A DNA stretch of 64,000 bases from Chitinophaga eiseniae (GCF_012641265.1 NZ_JABAHZ010000010.1:1-64000), one strand, 5' to 3'; positions 1 to 10,015 are shown, counted from the stretch's first letter. A program made the numbers and translations. Notes: generated from the sequence alone by a model not told the origin.

Positions 1-93
1 GCCATTCTCAAATTTACCGCACTATAACAGCACTGAAAACTCTTTTTTTCAACCTCACTATCTGGATAACTCGCCCATTTTATCTCAAATTTG

Positions 94-125
94 AAAAGGG
101 CGCCTCAATTATTTTTGAGACACCC
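94..125 (-). terminator. Rho-independent terminator of the receptor operon
   Basis: Read on the minus strand, an 11-bp stem with two G-T pairs (GGGTGTCTCAA with TTGAGGCGCCC) closes a 6-base loop and is followed by TTTTC. It lies about 115 bases past the stop codon of the receptor gene at 239 and would end the sigma-FecR-receptor transcript. The 110 bases between stop codon and hairpin hold nothing I recognise. Confidence 0.7.
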
Positions 126-238
126 TCGGGTTAATTGTAGGTATGATATGAGCCAAAAGTGCATTTGGGGTCAACACAACCATATCTGTAACGAAAACAG
201 CAAAAAGTGGAAACTTCCTACGCGGAGGGCAAAAAAAA

Positions 239-2788
239 TTAAAATTTGATGGTATAGGATAAATAGAAGGTGAGATCGAATAAACGGTTTCCCGACAAAG
301 TGGTATTATAGCTACTATTTTCCAGGTTCCAGGCATCGGGGATATATTTGTTACGCGCCTGGTAGGCATTGTAAAGGCCGGCAGATACTTTGTGCGTAAG
401 GTGTTGACCAGTCTGGAAGGAGAAGCTGGTGTTAAAATTCAGACGATGATAGGGGGGGAGTCGCTTGAACTGGTAGCCGTTCCTGTCAAAGACAAAAGGA
501 TTATTATTGTCGGGTTCTTTATTGCCAGGATTCACGGGCGTAGGAGTATTGAAATCCTCATTGGTGCCCGGGGGCAGGAATTCAGCATCGCCGGAGCTGA
601 AATACCATACCAGGCCCAGCTCCCAGTTTTTAAGCGGGCTATAGTTGATGGTGGCATTTAAATTATGTCGCCGGTCATAGCGGAATGGATATTTCTTTCC
701 TTCGTTAATACCCGGAAATTGTCTTTCGCTCCACGTAAGGGCATAAGAGAGCTGGAACTGCCATTTGTTGATTTGCTTCCTCGACAGTAGCTCCAGTCCA
801 TAGCTCCAGCCTTTTCCTGCAAGGATATCCGTTTCCCAGGTATCTTCATCATAGAAAATATTTCCCTTTTCTGCGAAGTTGGTATTATTTCTCATCACCT
901 TATAATAGGCATCTGCCGACAGGAACAGCCCTTTTTTATCATTGAAATTATATCCCAGGTTGACCATATGGCTCTCCACCGGACGCAGTAACCTGGTACT
1001 GGGCACCCAAAACTCGCTGTTGATGCCCAAAAATGGCGTGGTTACCTGGTGGAGGTATTGTACCATGCGGGCGTACGAAAAAGTAAATTGTTGGTCTTTA
1101 TTGATCCGCCATGCGGCAAATAGCCGGGGTTGCAGGGAACGGTGGGTGTAGTCACGGAATTTGTACGTGGCATAATTCAGCCCTGGGCGGATTAATAGGT
1201 TGGACCCAATGCGCCATTCATTTTCAGCATACAGGGCAAACTCGCCGAAACGAAGCGGTTGCATAGGCTGATAGTAATCCACCTGCTCCAGGAATTCCGG
1301 GGAGATATTGGTATTGAAAGGACTGATAGTAGTATGGGCGTACCTGGCGCCAAACCGGAACCGGGCATTGGGTAATGCGTTGTATTCAAACTGGGTTTTT
1401 GCTTCCAGCTTGTCAATGGAGGCATAGTTGTTAAACGCTTTACTGTCTTCGGCTTGCTGGGTAGAGTCATTGAATAATGCGAACTTAATCCCGGCGAGAT
1501 TGCGATAGTTGCTGGCGTTTATAGTAGTGCTTACAAATGAGCGGGCGCCGAGTAGATGAATCCAGTTAAGCGTTCCCAGCCGGTTGCCCCAGGCCTGCAG
1601 GCGCTGATAGTCCGGGCGGTTGAGGTTCAGGTGGTCTTTACCCAGGTAACCGGTAAACATCAACTTATTATTTGCATCCAGGAGATGTGTTAACTTAAAA
1701 TGGATGTCATAAAACCGCAGCCGGTAGTTATCATCCACGATATTCAGCAGGGGATTGGACCAGCTATGGCGCATGGAGAACATCATAGCGGTCGATTTCC
1801 TGCGTAACGGCCCTTCTATGGACATGGCGCCGGCCAGCAACCCTGCATTGGCTTCGCCCGTCCATTTGTCCATGTTGCCATCCCGGGTATTAACTTCCGT
1901 GATAGAAGAGATAGCGCCATCGAAACGGCTGGGGAAATCATTTTTATACTGCCGGATCGATTTAACCAGGGTGCTGTTGACAATGGAAATTTCACCCAGC
2001 AGGTGACTGGGATTATATACCTGGTTGCCATCCAGCAGGAACATGCTCTGATCCGGATCGCCTCCCCTGACCACCAGTTTCCCGGTAGTTTCCTGCGTTT
2101 CCACATTGCCCGGCAACAGGTACAGGGATCTGACAGGATCCGTTTCTCCCAGGAAATTGTTATAGGCGTCTGTTTGGTATTTATCCATCCGGGAGCCGCC
2201 ATCGGGTTGGAGGATATTGCCTGCATCAATTTTTACCTCCGGCAGTTTAACGGGGGAGATCACCAGGTTTTTTTTGGTAGATGCCTCAAGCAGGACGGTA
2301 ATTATTTTAGGAGGCAGGCTGTTGTGTTTTACTTCCAGGTAATGTTTGCCCGGCGGTAACATCATGTTGTAATACCCAAACCTGTTGGCCTGGCAGATCT
2401 GACCGGATGCCAGGTCCTGTACGGTGGCGTAAGCCAACGGTTCCAGGCTGCCTTCTTCCATTGTAAAGCCATAGAGAGGATACCGCTCAGGTAATTTTTT
2501 TTCAGGCAGCAGGATGATCTTGTTGTTTATTTCTGCTATCGTTATTGGCTGTCCGCTCAGTAACTTATGAAGTACAGTTCCCAGCATGATGTTGCCATCG
2601 GTAATAGCATAGGTACTGTCTGTGGTGAGGTAGTTGGTAGAATACTCGATTACCGTACCGCTATAGCTGCTTATTTTCGATAATAAGGAAGGAATGCTAC
2701 CGGTGGCAGCATGGCACGCAAATGTTTTCTTTGTAAGGGATTGCTGGGCATGAGCGCTCAATGCAGTGCAAAGCAATACCACGGACAT
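239..2788 (-). CDS. TonB-dependent outer-membrane receptor with STN signalling domain (FecA-like)
   Basis: An outer-membrane, TonB-energised receptor. Visible in order: a signal peptide ending in ALSAHA, an STN domain (about residues 20-95, SIPSLLSKISSYSGTVIEYS), a carboxypeptidase-like domain (about 105-180, with YATVQDLASGQ), a plug domain (about 200-310, LVVRGGDPDQSMFLLDGNQ) and a beta-barrel ending in aromatic YTIKF. At 849 residues it is shorter than SusC proteins, and no SusD follows. STN domains contact FecR-type anti-sigma factors, and FecR and sigma genes lie directly upstream on the same strand, so this is probably the sensor and the target of that system. The ligand (siderophore, peptide or glycan) cannot be told. 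The reading frame stays open upstream of the ATG, so the signal peptide may begin earlier. Confidence 0.88.
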   Translation of the reverse strand: MSVVLLCTALSAHAQQSLTKKTFACHAATGSIPSLLSKISSYSGTVIEYSTNYLTTDSTYAITDGNIMLGTVLHKLLSGQPITIAEINNKIILLPEKKLPERYPLYGFTMEEGSLEPLAYATVQDLASGQICQANRFGYYNMMLPPGKHYLEVKHNSLPPKIITVLLEASTKKNLVISPVKLPEVKIDAGNILQPDGGSRMDKYQTDAYNNFLGETDPVRSLYLLPGNVETQETTGKLVVRGGDPDQSMFLLDGNQVYNPSHLLGEISIVNSTLVKSIRQYKNDFPSRFDGAISSITEVNTRDGNMDKWTGEANAGLLAGAMSIEGPLRRKSTAMMFSMRHSWSNPLLNIVDDNYRLRFYDIHFKLTHLLDANNKLMFTGYLGKDHLNLNRPDYQRLQAWGNRLGTLNWIHLLGARSFVSTTINASNYRNLAGIKFALFNDSTQQAEDSKAFNNYASIDKLEAKTQFEYNALPNARFRFGARYAHTTISPFNTNISPEFLEQVDYYQPMQPLRFGEFALYAENEWRIGSNLLIRPGLNYATYKFRDYTHRSLQPRLFAAWRINKDQQFTFSYARMVQYLHQVTTPFLGINSEFWVPSTRLLRPVESHMVNLGYNFNDKKGLFLSADAYYKVMRNNTNFAEKGNIFYDEDTWETDILAGKGWSYGLELLSRKQINKWQFQLSYALTWSERQFPGINEGKKYPFRYDRRHNLNATINYSPLKNWELGLVWYFSSGDAEFLPPGTNEDFNTPTPVNPGNKEPDNNNPFVFDRNGYQFKRLPPYHRLNFNTSFSFQTGQHLTHKVSAGLYNAYQARNKYIPDAWNLENSSYNTTLSGNRLFDLTFYLSYTIKF

Positions 2789-2902
2789 AAGAAGGCCGAC
2801 GGCATGGTAGCTGTTGAAATGGCAATGCCATAACGACCGCCGGCCGTAAATGTGCGTGTATTTGCTATGCTGAAAATTCCTTACAATAAGTCAAATAAAA
2901 AG

Positions 2903-3892
2903 TTAGTACAGAATAAGGGTGTCTTGTTGTTGCCGGTAATGAAGTCCTGTTAATTTCGCTATTTCATCTACTGCCTGTGATAACGATTCCTTTCCAAAGC
3001 TGGCGGTGATAGATATTTCGCCGGCTCCCGGCGTCTGTGCGCTATCCACTTTAACAGGATGATTATAAAAAATAGTCAATGTTTGGATCACCTCTTTTAA
3101 CGGGGTACTCCTGAAACTTAATTCTTCCTGTTGCCATTGCAGCGGGGAACTGGTAAATGTTTTTCTTTCAAATGTTTCTCCTGTGAAGATGGCTTCTTCA
3201 TTGGCAGATAACGTACACCTTTTTTGTGGATGATCTTTATCTGCAAACAACACTTTGCCGGTAACGACGGCCACTCGTTCCTGCTGCTGCCCTGCATTTA
3301 CCAGGAAGGAGGTGCCCAGTACCGTGATCAGTCCTTTCCCGGTTTCGATACGGAATGGCTGCTGTATGATTGTTTTTACATCAAAATACGCTTCACCGGA
3401 AAGATATATTTTCCGCTCATCAGCCTTGAATGTTTTGGGCAACCGGATGGTAGCTCCTTTTCGTAGCCATACCGATGTGCCTTCAGATAATGTTACATGC
3501 TGATCAGCAGCAGCGGTGATGATGGTAAAGGATTCCTGCCGTTTATTGTACCACCACCAGCCGCCGAAAAGGAAGCCTGCTACAATAGCCGCAGCCACTA
3601 ATGTTTTCAGGAGCGTATTCATCCAGAAAACGGTGTTGGTGGTATCATTTTTTTTCTCCGTGGCCAGTGCAATTCGTTGGTCTATTTTTGACCATGCGCT
3701 ACTCGTATCGAATTCTTTTTCTTCCAGCCATTCGTCTGCCATGCGCCAGGTGGTAGTCAGCTGCGCGATTTCTTCTTCATAGGCAGGGTCCTGCGATGCC
3801 CAGTCGGCAATGATTTTGTCGTCTGCTTTGGCGGATGCCCCCTGCAGCTTTCTGAGCAGTATTTTCTTTATATGATCAGGTAATTGTTCCAT
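2903..3892 (-). CDS. FecR family anti-sigma factor
   Basis: An inner-membrane anti-sigma factor with a cytoplasmic N-terminus that holds the ECF sigma factor, one membrane helix (about residues 92-112, LVAAAIVAGFLFGGWWW) and a periplasmic FecR domain. Typical family motifs are visible: VTLSEGTSVWLRKGATIRLP, YLSGEAYFDV and VLGTSFLV. A C-terminal DUF4974-like segment follows, with the usual PLKEVIQTLTIFYNHPVKV. Its length of 329 residues is normal. It lies 77 bases after the sigma gene and 114 bases before the receptor, all on the minus strand, which fits one sigma-FecR-receptor surface-signalling cassette. Confidence 0.92.
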   Translation of the reverse strand: MEQLPDHIKKILLRKLQGASAKADDKIIADWASQDPAYEEEIAQLTTTWRMADEWLEEKEFDTSSAWSKIDQRIALATEKKNDTTNTVFWMNTLLKTLVAAAIVAGFLFGGWWWYNKRQESFTIITAAADQHVTLSEGTSVWLRKGATIRLPKTFKADERKIYLSGEAYFDVKTIIQQPFRIETGKGLITVLGTSFLVNAGQQQERVAVVTGKVLFADKDHPQKRCTLSANEEAIFTGETFERKTFTSSPLQWQQEELSFRSTPLKEVIQTLTIFYNHPVKVDSAQTPGAGEISITASFGKESLSQAVDEIAKLTGLHYRQQQDTLILY

Positions 3893-3969
3893 TTGTTTTC
3901 TTCTCCCATTTACTAAAACATAATTATTTGTGAAATTCCTACGGATAGAAAAAAATAATTCAAGAGAAC

Positions 3970-4488
3970 CTATAGCGTGCCTTTAACGAAATTCCTCAGG
4001 AATTTCAGCGCTTTCCAAAGCTGGTTATTCACCGTTTTAATGGAAATGCCCAGGTTGTCGGCTACCTCCTGGTTGCTGAAATTCCCCAGGCGGCTTAATA
4101 GAAATATTTCCCTGCATTTGGCGGGAAGCTGGTCAATTCCTTTTCCTAACAATGCTTTATAATTTACCAGCTCGCCTTCACCAGGCTCTGTGCCTACCGG
4201 CCAGGCATCTTCTTCTATATTCATGTCGGTCAAACTGTACACAGGGCGGCGCTGCCCACGATGCAGGTGGGTCAGGCAGTTATTGCGAACAGCGGTGAAA
4301 AGATAGAATTTTACACCTTCGACCACTAAGATGTCTCTGCGGTTTTCCCATATCTTCACGAAAACATCTTGCACGATATCTTCACACACCTCCTTTTCCT
4401 TTATGAAGCTGGAGGCGTATTTGCAAAGCGGGTTATAATACTGTTCGAATACTAGTTGGAACTGTCTGTATAGGTCATCTGTACTCAC
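3970..4488 (-). CDS. ECF RNA polymerase sigma factor (FecI-like)
   Basis: A 172-residue extracytoplasmic-function sigma factor. Region 2 is visible around residues 20-90 (YYNPLCKYASSFIKE, EDIVQDVFVKIWENR) and region 4 around 115-168 (LPAKCREIFLLSRLGNFSNQ, then the helix-turn-helix DNLGISIKTVNNQLWKALK). It should direct RNA polymerase to the receptor genes next to it and be held by the FecR encoded just downstream. The start is a GTG: an in-frame stop lies 13 bases upstream with no ATG between, so the GTG is the first usable codon. No perfect TAnnTTTG element lies in the 183 bases upstream. Confidence 0.92.
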   Translation of the reverse strand: MSTDDLYRQFQLVFEQYYNPLCKYASSFIKEKEVCEDIVQDVFVKIWENRRDILVVEGVKFYLFTAVRNNCLTHLHRGQRRPVYSLTDMNIEEDAWPVGTEPGEGELVNYKALLGKGIDQLPAKCREIFLLSRLGNFSNQEVADNLGISIKTVNNQLWKALKFLRNFVKGTL

Positions 4489-4671
4489 AAATGAATTTTA
4501 TAAATATGATACTTAATACGCATGTGTTTCCCGCTACAGGTATATGGAATTTTATTCAGAAAATTCCCCCCGGTAATCTATAAACGCGCCGCGGTTGATT
4601 TCCCTCTATTCTATTTTAAATGAAGATGAGGGTAGGGAGATGGTAAAGTAGGGATAGGTAATATAATGAGC

Positions 4672-5394
4672 TTAGCCTTTATTGGTAAAGTACTCCCAGA
4701 TTTCACGTTTGTAAGTCTTGCCAACAGGTAACGTTAAACCGTTTTCCAGCAGTACCTGTGCTCCTTCGAGGGACTGTATTTTTGAAAGCGCTACAATATA
4801 CGAACGGTGTATGCGCTTGAAATGACGCTTATCTAGTTGTTGTTCTATCTCGCCGGTAGTGGAGGCGCTCAGGTACATTTTATCCTTTGTAAATACCTTC
4901 ACGTAGTTACCATAACTTTGAATATGGGTAATATCACTGGTCATTATCCTGACGATACCTGTATCTACCTTTAATATTATGGAGAGATCTGATGTTTGTT
5001 GTAGGGGAATGTCTGCGTGACGGACAACAGGAGGTTTGAAACGGGCGAACACATTATCTACTGCGGCCATGAATTTGGCTATTTCAAAGGGCTTCACCAG
5101 GTAATCGACTACCCGGTATTTATACCCGGTGAGCGCATACTGGGTATAAGCCGTAGTTAATACTACCAAAGGTGGATTGGACATGGCTTCCAGCATATCC
5201 AGTCCGGAGATGCCCGGCATATTAATATCCAGGAAGAGTAAATCAACGGGATGCTTAAACATAAAGTCCATTGCACTCACGGCGTTATAGAAGCTGCCGA
5301 CCAATACCAGGCTGCTGGTTCCTTTAATATAATGATCAAGCACGCGGTGCGCTCCTTCTTCATCGTCTACTACGATACAGCGTAATGATTCCAT
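4672..5394 (-). CDS. LytTR-family response regulator
   Basis: A cytoplasmic two-component response regulator of 240 residues. The receiver domain (about residues 4-120) has the acidic pair Asp10-Asp11, a phospho-acceptor Asp56 in FLDINMPG, a TTAYTQYAL stretch and the conserved lysine in DYLVKPF. The C-terminal LytTR DNA-binding domain (about 140-238) shows ITHIQSYGNYVKVFT and FKRIHRSYIV. It begins only 3 bases after the histidine kinase gene ends, so the two are surely co-transcribed. LytTR regulators of this type act with LytS/YehU-like kinases. The divergent outer-membrane protein gene at 6611 is a plausible target, but that is inference. Confidence 0.93.
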   Translation of the reverse strand: MESLRCIVVDDEEGAHRVLDHYIKGTSSLVLVGSFYNAVSAMDFMFKHPVDLLFLDINMPGISGLDMLEAMSNPPLVVLTTAYTQYALTGYKYRVVDYLVKPFEIAKFMAAVDNVFARFKPPVVRHADIPLQQTSDLSIILKVDTGIVRIMTSDITHIQSYGNYVKVFTKDKMYLSASTTGEIEQQLDKRHFKRIHRSYIVALSKIQSLEGAQVLLENGLTLPVGKTYKREIWEYFTNKG

Positions 5395-5397
5395 AGA

Positions 5398-6426
5398 CTA
5401 CCGGTAATTTAATTGCATTTTTAAAACGACCCTGAATTCATTTTCATCCCCGGAAATATCCAAATGATACTTTCCTGCATACAATAGTTCCAGGCGCTCC
5501 CGGATGGTGGCAAGACCGATACCGGTGGAACCGCTCTTCAATGGTAGATCCCCCAATGAGTTTACAATGGCCACTGTTAATGTAGAGCCATTTAACTGTA
5601 TACCGATATGCACAAACGATTGCCCGGAGGCCGTAGTACTATGTTTAAAAGCATTTTCTATGAGCGTAATAAGGATTAAGGGCGCGATGGATATCTTTGC
5701 GGTTTCCGGCTGCTGCGCATGCACCGCAAATGAAATGTCACAACGTTTTCCCACCCGCTCTTTTTCTATGGCGATATAATTTTCTATGAAGGAAATCTCT
5801 TCCTGGAGCTTCACCTGCGGCTTTCTACCGTCTTCCAGCTGGTATCGCATAAGCTGGGATAACTTCAAGATTAGTTGGGGAACCCGATCGGGTTCGGTCA
5901 GGCTCACACCATAAAGATTGTTGAACATGTTGAAAAGAAAGTGAGGATTCAGTTGCGCATGCAATAGCCTTATATTCATTTCAGCCAGCAGCAGCTTGTC
6001 TTCCGTCCCTTTCCTGATCTGCGACGCATGCTGCCTCACCAGGAATAAAAACATGATCGTGCTGACGCTGGCAATATTGATAACGAAATAGTATAGCAAG
6101 ACATACAGCATATTCTCCTGTGGTAGTATGCCGGGTTCTACCCAAAAGAAATCTATGGGGAAGAGTATGAATGTCCCCAGGAGTAGGGCGCCAAAGGAGA
6201 TCAGCGCATATTTTTTGTACTTCCTGTTCCAGAATAAAGGAAAAATAAAATGCCAGTGCAGCTGTGCCAGCGCATATATAATGATAAAAAAAACGAGTCC
6301 CTTAAAAATCGCGGTGAATGAATCCAGCTGAAAAAATTGATTCACCATCGTCAGGATAAACATGGCGATAAATATCCCAATCTCCTGTAGGTAACGCTTT
6401 TTGAACCAATTTGTCATAGCTATCAT
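5398..6426 (-). CDS. LytS/YehU-type sensor histidine kinase
   Basis: A membrane sensor kinase of 342 residues. Four hydrophobic stretches lie in the first 140 residues and form the membrane part; no separate sensory domain is seen. The His_kinase domain begins with LNPHFLFNMFNNLYG, whose histidine is the phosphorylation site, and the ATPase part shows LITLIENAFKHS (N-box) and STGIGLATIRERL (G-box). It is the first gene of a two-gene operon with the LytTR regulator. A second in-frame ATG at 6417 gives MTNWF and is an equally good start. The stop codon and the partner's start are separated by 3 bases. Confidence 0.93.
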   Translation of the reverse strand: MIAMTNWFKKRYLQEIGIFIAMFILTMVNQFFQLDSFTAIFKGLVFFIIIYALAQLHWHFIFPLFWNRKYKKYALISFGALLLGTFILFPIDFFWVEPGILPQENMLYVLLYYFVINIASVSTIMFLFLVRQHASQIRKGTEDKLLLAEMNIRLLHAQLNPHFLFNMFNNLYGVSLTEPDRVPQLILKLSQLMRYQLEDGRKPQVKLQEEISFIENYIAIEKERVGKRCDISFAVHAQQPETAKISIAPLILITLIENAFKHSTTASGQSFVHIGIQLNGSTLTVAIVNSLGDLPLKSGSTGIGLATIRERLELLYAGKYHLDISGDENEFRVVLKMQLNYR

Positions 6427-6610
6427 CTTCTATTGTATTTCCAGTACCACCAATGTCCCATTTTTGCAGGTATGCAGAAAATTTAAATGATGAAGGACGT
6501 TCGTCATTAAAATATAGGCTTTGCTCATTCTCATTTCCCGGTGGGAAAATAAACATTTTCTTTTGTGCCGACTAAAATTATATACGTCAGTACTAAAATT
6601 GATATACCAG

Positions 6611-9058
6611 ATGCCAGGTAAATTTGCCGCCCTTTTACTTTTAATCATCGCTTCTTTGCCGGTGCGTTCACAATCCGTTATCCCCGGTGGTAAGGCTTCT
6701 TTCAAAATAAAAGGAGTAGTCTCAGATGCATTTGACAAAAAGCCACTTGAACTGGCTACCATCCTTCTGAAGGATAAAGATAAAGCCGTTATTAAAACTA
6801 CGTTGACAGATGCTGCAGGCGCGTTTAATTTAGCAGTGCCGGAAAAAGGTATTTATCTTTTGACGATTTCACATACTGGTTATGAACCCTATTCAGGAAC
6901 GATAGATGTGAAGGCGGTCACAGGAGACATCGTTAAATTTACGCTGGTAAGGCAAAGCCAACAGTTGCAGGTAATTGAAGTGAAAAAGCGTAAGCCTTTG
7001 GTACAGCCTAAAGGAGATAAGTTAGTATACGATGCGGCCGCAGATATTGGCAATAAAAGCGGGTCGGCCGCAGATGTACTGCGGAAGGCGCCTATGGTAA
7101 CAGTCAGCTCTGATGGCGTCGTTAATCTTCGGGGAAATTCAAATATTAAAATTTTGCTGAATGGTATGCCGTCTGGCATTCTTGCCAAAAACCTGAAGGA
7201 AGCTTTGAAGATGATTCCCGCCAGTTCTATATTATCTATTGAGGTAATTACGGCCCCTTCGGCGAGGTATGAAGCAGAAGGGGCGGCAGGGGTGATTAAT
7301 ATCATTACGAAGGAAAAGATAAAGAGTACCTCCGGTACGGTTGATGTAAGCGTGGGAAGCCGGGAACAGTCTGCCAGTCTTGGCCTGAACATGTCGGGCG
7401 CTAAGTTGGACTTTAACTTCATGGGCAGCGGTATTTTTGAGCAAACGCGAAAAGAGAGTGAGCTAAACAGGGCATCATTTCACAAAGGGCTGCCCGCTGG
7501 CAGCCTGATGCAACGTGTTGATAGCAGGCAGCAGACAAAAGGAGCCAGCCTGGAAACGGGCGTAGAATACCGGCCTGATTCAACGCAGAAGCTCGGTGCT
7601 ACGCTTTCCTATTGGCATGAACAATGGCCGGTACATAGTAATTTGTATAATGATTACAGAGATGCGAACAATCCGTTGGTCTACAATCAAAGCGCTGATC
7701 AACGGGGAAGTTATCATTACATAGACCTTTCATTGAATTACCAGAAACGGTTTAAGCGCAAAAAGCAATCGTTACAGTTGTTGGGAAATCTTAGCCGTTC
7801 TGTAGATCATTCCCGTTACCTTACAGATCAATTTACGCCTGACGGTACGCATTTCTTCCGGGAGGTAAGCCCTAACGCGGGAAGGAGTAAGGATTATAGT
7901 TTCCAGGCTGACTATACCCATCCTTTTAATAAAGCGGGGAGCAGTTTTGTTGAAATTGGGATGCGTTGGAGTAAAAATGATGCGGCCAGTAATTTTGCTG
8001 TCTACAATAATATGAATAACGGCGGTAGCGGGGATTTGAAGCAGGACCAGGAGCGTAGCGACTCGATGGCTTACTTCCAGGATGTTTTTGCTTCCTACGT
8101 CAGCACGGAGTTCGAAACGAAGAACAACTGGCGTTTCCGCCTGGGCGCCCGCTATGAGTATACACGGATAAACGCTGTCTTCAAAGGCACCAAACCTTCG
8201 TTTGGAACAGATTTCAGTAACCTGGTTCCTAACCTGTTAATTGCTAAAAAAGTAAATGAAGCACATGAATTTAAGTTCAGCTATACCGAACGCATTCACC
8301 GGCCTTTTATCTGGGACCTCAATCCCTATATAGATGCCAGCGATCCCCGTAACCTGACCATGGGTAATCCCCGTTTACGCCCGGAGCTTACACGGATGCT
8401 GGAGGCTTCCCACATTTACAATGCGCCTTCCGGCCTTAACCTGGTCAGCAGCGTTTACTTTAACTTCAGTTCCAATTCAATAGAATCACTTTTAACCGTT
8501 GACAGCAATGCTATTTCGCGGACGTTGCCCCAGAATATTGCCGCTAACAAACGATTGGGAGCAAATATCAATGGATATACCCAGCTCAATGACAACTGGA
8601 CAATCAACGGAGGCCTGGAGCTATACCAGGTATGGTTTAAGAGTAACGCCTTGCAGATTGGTAACAGCGGCTTCTTTCACGCTTTTAATATCAACACTTC
8701 CTATACCATTCCCAGCGGGTATACGTTTGAGTTATCCGGCGACTATAACAATGGTTTTATAACACTGCAAGGCAAAAATACATCGGACTATACCTACCGT
8801 ATGGCCGTTCAAAAGGAAGTATTGCAGAAGCGGGGCAGCATTACGGTGTCATTAGTGAATCCTTTTCAACGTAACCTCCGGCAGCGCAGTATGGCAACTG
8901 CTCCTGTCTTTCATCAACAGTCGACGACCTATTATTATAATAGATCTGTGGCGATCGCGTTTAACTGGAGGTTTGGTAAAGTCCCTAAAAGCAAGGAGGA
9001 AAAAATGCCGGAGGAACAATCAACGCGCCCGGAGCGGAAACGGTCAGGCAGGTATTAA
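6611..9058 (+). CDS. Outer-membrane beta-barrel protein, TonB-receptor-like
   Basis: A receptor-like outer-membrane protein. I place the start at 6611 because a clean signal peptide begins there (MPGKFAALLLLIIASLPVRS, then QS), giving 815 residues; the open frame extends 90 bases upstream but has no secretion signal there. A carboxypeptidase-like domain (about residues 32-115) is followed by a plug-like segment (SAADVLRKAPMVTVSSDG, VNLRGNSNIKILLNGMP, EGAAGVINIITKEK) and a long barrel. This is the 'outer membrane beta-barrel family' common in Bacteroidota, not a SusC, and it has no STN domain. It is divergent from the two-component pair, with a 184-base shared upstream region. Its tail is basic (RPERKRSGRY) and overlaps the convergent MetF-like gene by 15 bases. 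Confidence 0.88.
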   Translation: MPGKFAALLLLIIASLPVRSQSVIPGGKASFKIKGVVSDAFDKKPLELATILLKDKDKAVIKTTLTDAAGAFNLAVPEKGIYLLTISHTGYEPYSGTIDVKAVTGDIVKFTLVRQSQQLQVIEVKKRKPLVQPKGDKLVYDAAADIGNKSGSAADVLRKAPMVTVSSDGVVNLRGNSNIKILLNGMPSGILAKNLKEALKMIPASSILSIEVITAPSARYEAEGAAGVINIITKEKIKSTSGTVDVSVGSREQSASLGLNMSGAKLDFNFMGSGIFEQTRKESELNRASFHKGLPAGSLMQRVDSRQQTKGASLETGVEYRPDSTQKLGATLSYWHEQWPVHSNLYNDYRDANNPLVYNQSADQRGSYHYIDLSLNYQKRFKRKKQSLQLLGNLSRSVDHSRYLTDQFTPDGTHFFREVSPNAGRSKDYSFQADYTHPFNKAGSSFVEIGMRWSKNDAASNFAVYNNMNNGGSGDLKQDQERSDSMAYFQDVFASYVSTEFETKNNWRFRLGARYEYTRINAVFKGTKPSFGTDFSNLVPNLLIAKKVNEAHEFKFSYTERIHRPFIWDLNPYIDASDPRNLTMGNPRLRPELTRMLEASHIYNAPSGLNLVSSVYFNFSSNSIESLLTVDSNAISRTLPQNIAANKRLGANINGYTQLNDNWTINGGLELYQVWFKSNALQIGNSGFFHAFNINTSYTIPSGYTFELSGDYNNGFITLQGKNTSDYTYRMAVQKEVLQKRGSITVSLVNPFQRNLRQRSMATAPVFHQQSTTYYYNRSVAIAFNWRFGKVPKSKEEKMPEEQSTRPERKRSGRY

Positions 9059-10000
9059 CCGGTTTTCAGCCGGAATGCCTGCACCCTTCGTTAATTGTAA
9101 CACATCTTTTAACAGCTCGTTAGCCGCTTCTATTTCTTCTTTTTTAATAGAGATGCTTTCAATATTAAAACCAATGGGAATGTTTTTGGCCTGTGTATAG
9201 TTCAAAATTTCTATCGCAATATTCTTACAGGTTTCGATGGAGGAAGACAAAATATCTTTCGAGTGTTTTAGATCGTTATAAAGCCACTTCGGTACCTCTA
9301 TGCCCAACCATTCCATAAACTGCAATGTTTTGAGCGATCCACAAGGAGCCAGGGTGAAAATTAAGGGCGAGAGTGATTTGTCGTTATCCAACCCCGCGTA
9401 ATAATAGTCTGAGAGAAGATCTTTAGTATCATTCAGGCTATAAACGCATTGAGAAACAAAGAAGCTGCATCCTTTATTTATTTTATTGAAGATGCGCAGA
9501 TGTTCGTCGCCCTTTTTGGTATGTCGCTCAGGAATGGTAACTCCACCCAATACGAGCGACTTAGCATACTGGTTTCGCAGGTCGTAGGCATCCTGTAGCG
9601 AAAAGTTGGTGGCTTCTACCTGTTGGTGAGAAGAGGCGCCTACAAAAACGGCGTACCCGATATGTTGATTAGCCTGGAGCCAGTTGATAAACTGTTCTTT
9701 ATCCAGGTTGCCAATGCTTTTATAAATCACTTTGGGGACTTGCAGCGGCGCTAAATAGTTTTTGCTATACTCCTCCGGCGTAATGGTGGATTGAAAAGCA
9801 AAAGTTCTTTCTTTTTCTGTCCGGGTAGATTCATCCTGGATATCGTAGAGCAACAGTCCATCGATGGGAAGCCCCTGAAGTCTTTCAATTTGTTTGCCGG
9901 CAATAATTTTTACCTGTTCAGGCTGCGTGGTAGCCTTCGGCGGCGTTAAACTATAAAAGACCAAATTGGACCCTGGCCGATGTAACTTTTCCTTGAGCAT
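9044..10000 (-). CDS. Methylenetetrahydrofolate reductase-like flavoprotein (MetF superfamily)
   Basis: A 318-residue protein of the MetF fold, which in the family binds FAD and reduces methylenetetrahydrofolate. The best match is the stretch GCSFFVSQCVYSLND followed by LAPCGSLKTLQFMEWLG and IEVPKWL, which follows the MetF pattern 'FxVTQ...P..SLKQLEFL...GVEVPEWL'. The start at 10000 (MLKEKLHRPG) is chosen over an ATG 25 codons upstream because a perfect -7 promoter element lies at 10016-10023, which puts the expected transcript start after the longer candidate. Catalytic MetF hallmarks in the N-terminal third are not obvious, so it may be a paralogue rather than the housekeeping enzyme. No methionine-pathway gene is adjacent. 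Confidence 0.7.
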   Translation of the reverse strand: MLKEKLHRPGSNLVFYSLTPPKATTQPEQVKIIAGKQIERLQGLPIDGLLLYDIQDESTRTEKERTFAFQSTITPEEYSKNYLAPLQVPKVIYKSIGNLDKEQFINWLQANQHIGYAVFVGASSHQQVEATNFSLQDAYDLRNQYAKSLVLGGVTIPERHTKKGDEHLRIFNKINKGCSFFVSQCVYSLNDTKDLLSDYYYAGLDNDKSLSPLIFTLAPCGSLKTLQFMEWLGIEVPKWLYNDLKHSKDILSSSIETCKNIAIEILNYTQAKNIPIGFNIESISIKKEEIEAANELLKDVLQLTKGAGIPAENRLIPA

Positions 10001-10015
10001 ACATGATGATTTCGG

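Noticed and set aside
6302-6762. Minus-strand frames upstream of the histidine kinase
   Set aside because: They overlap the kinase gene and the divergent receptor start and carry no domain; the kinase start at 6426 or 6417 is well supported.
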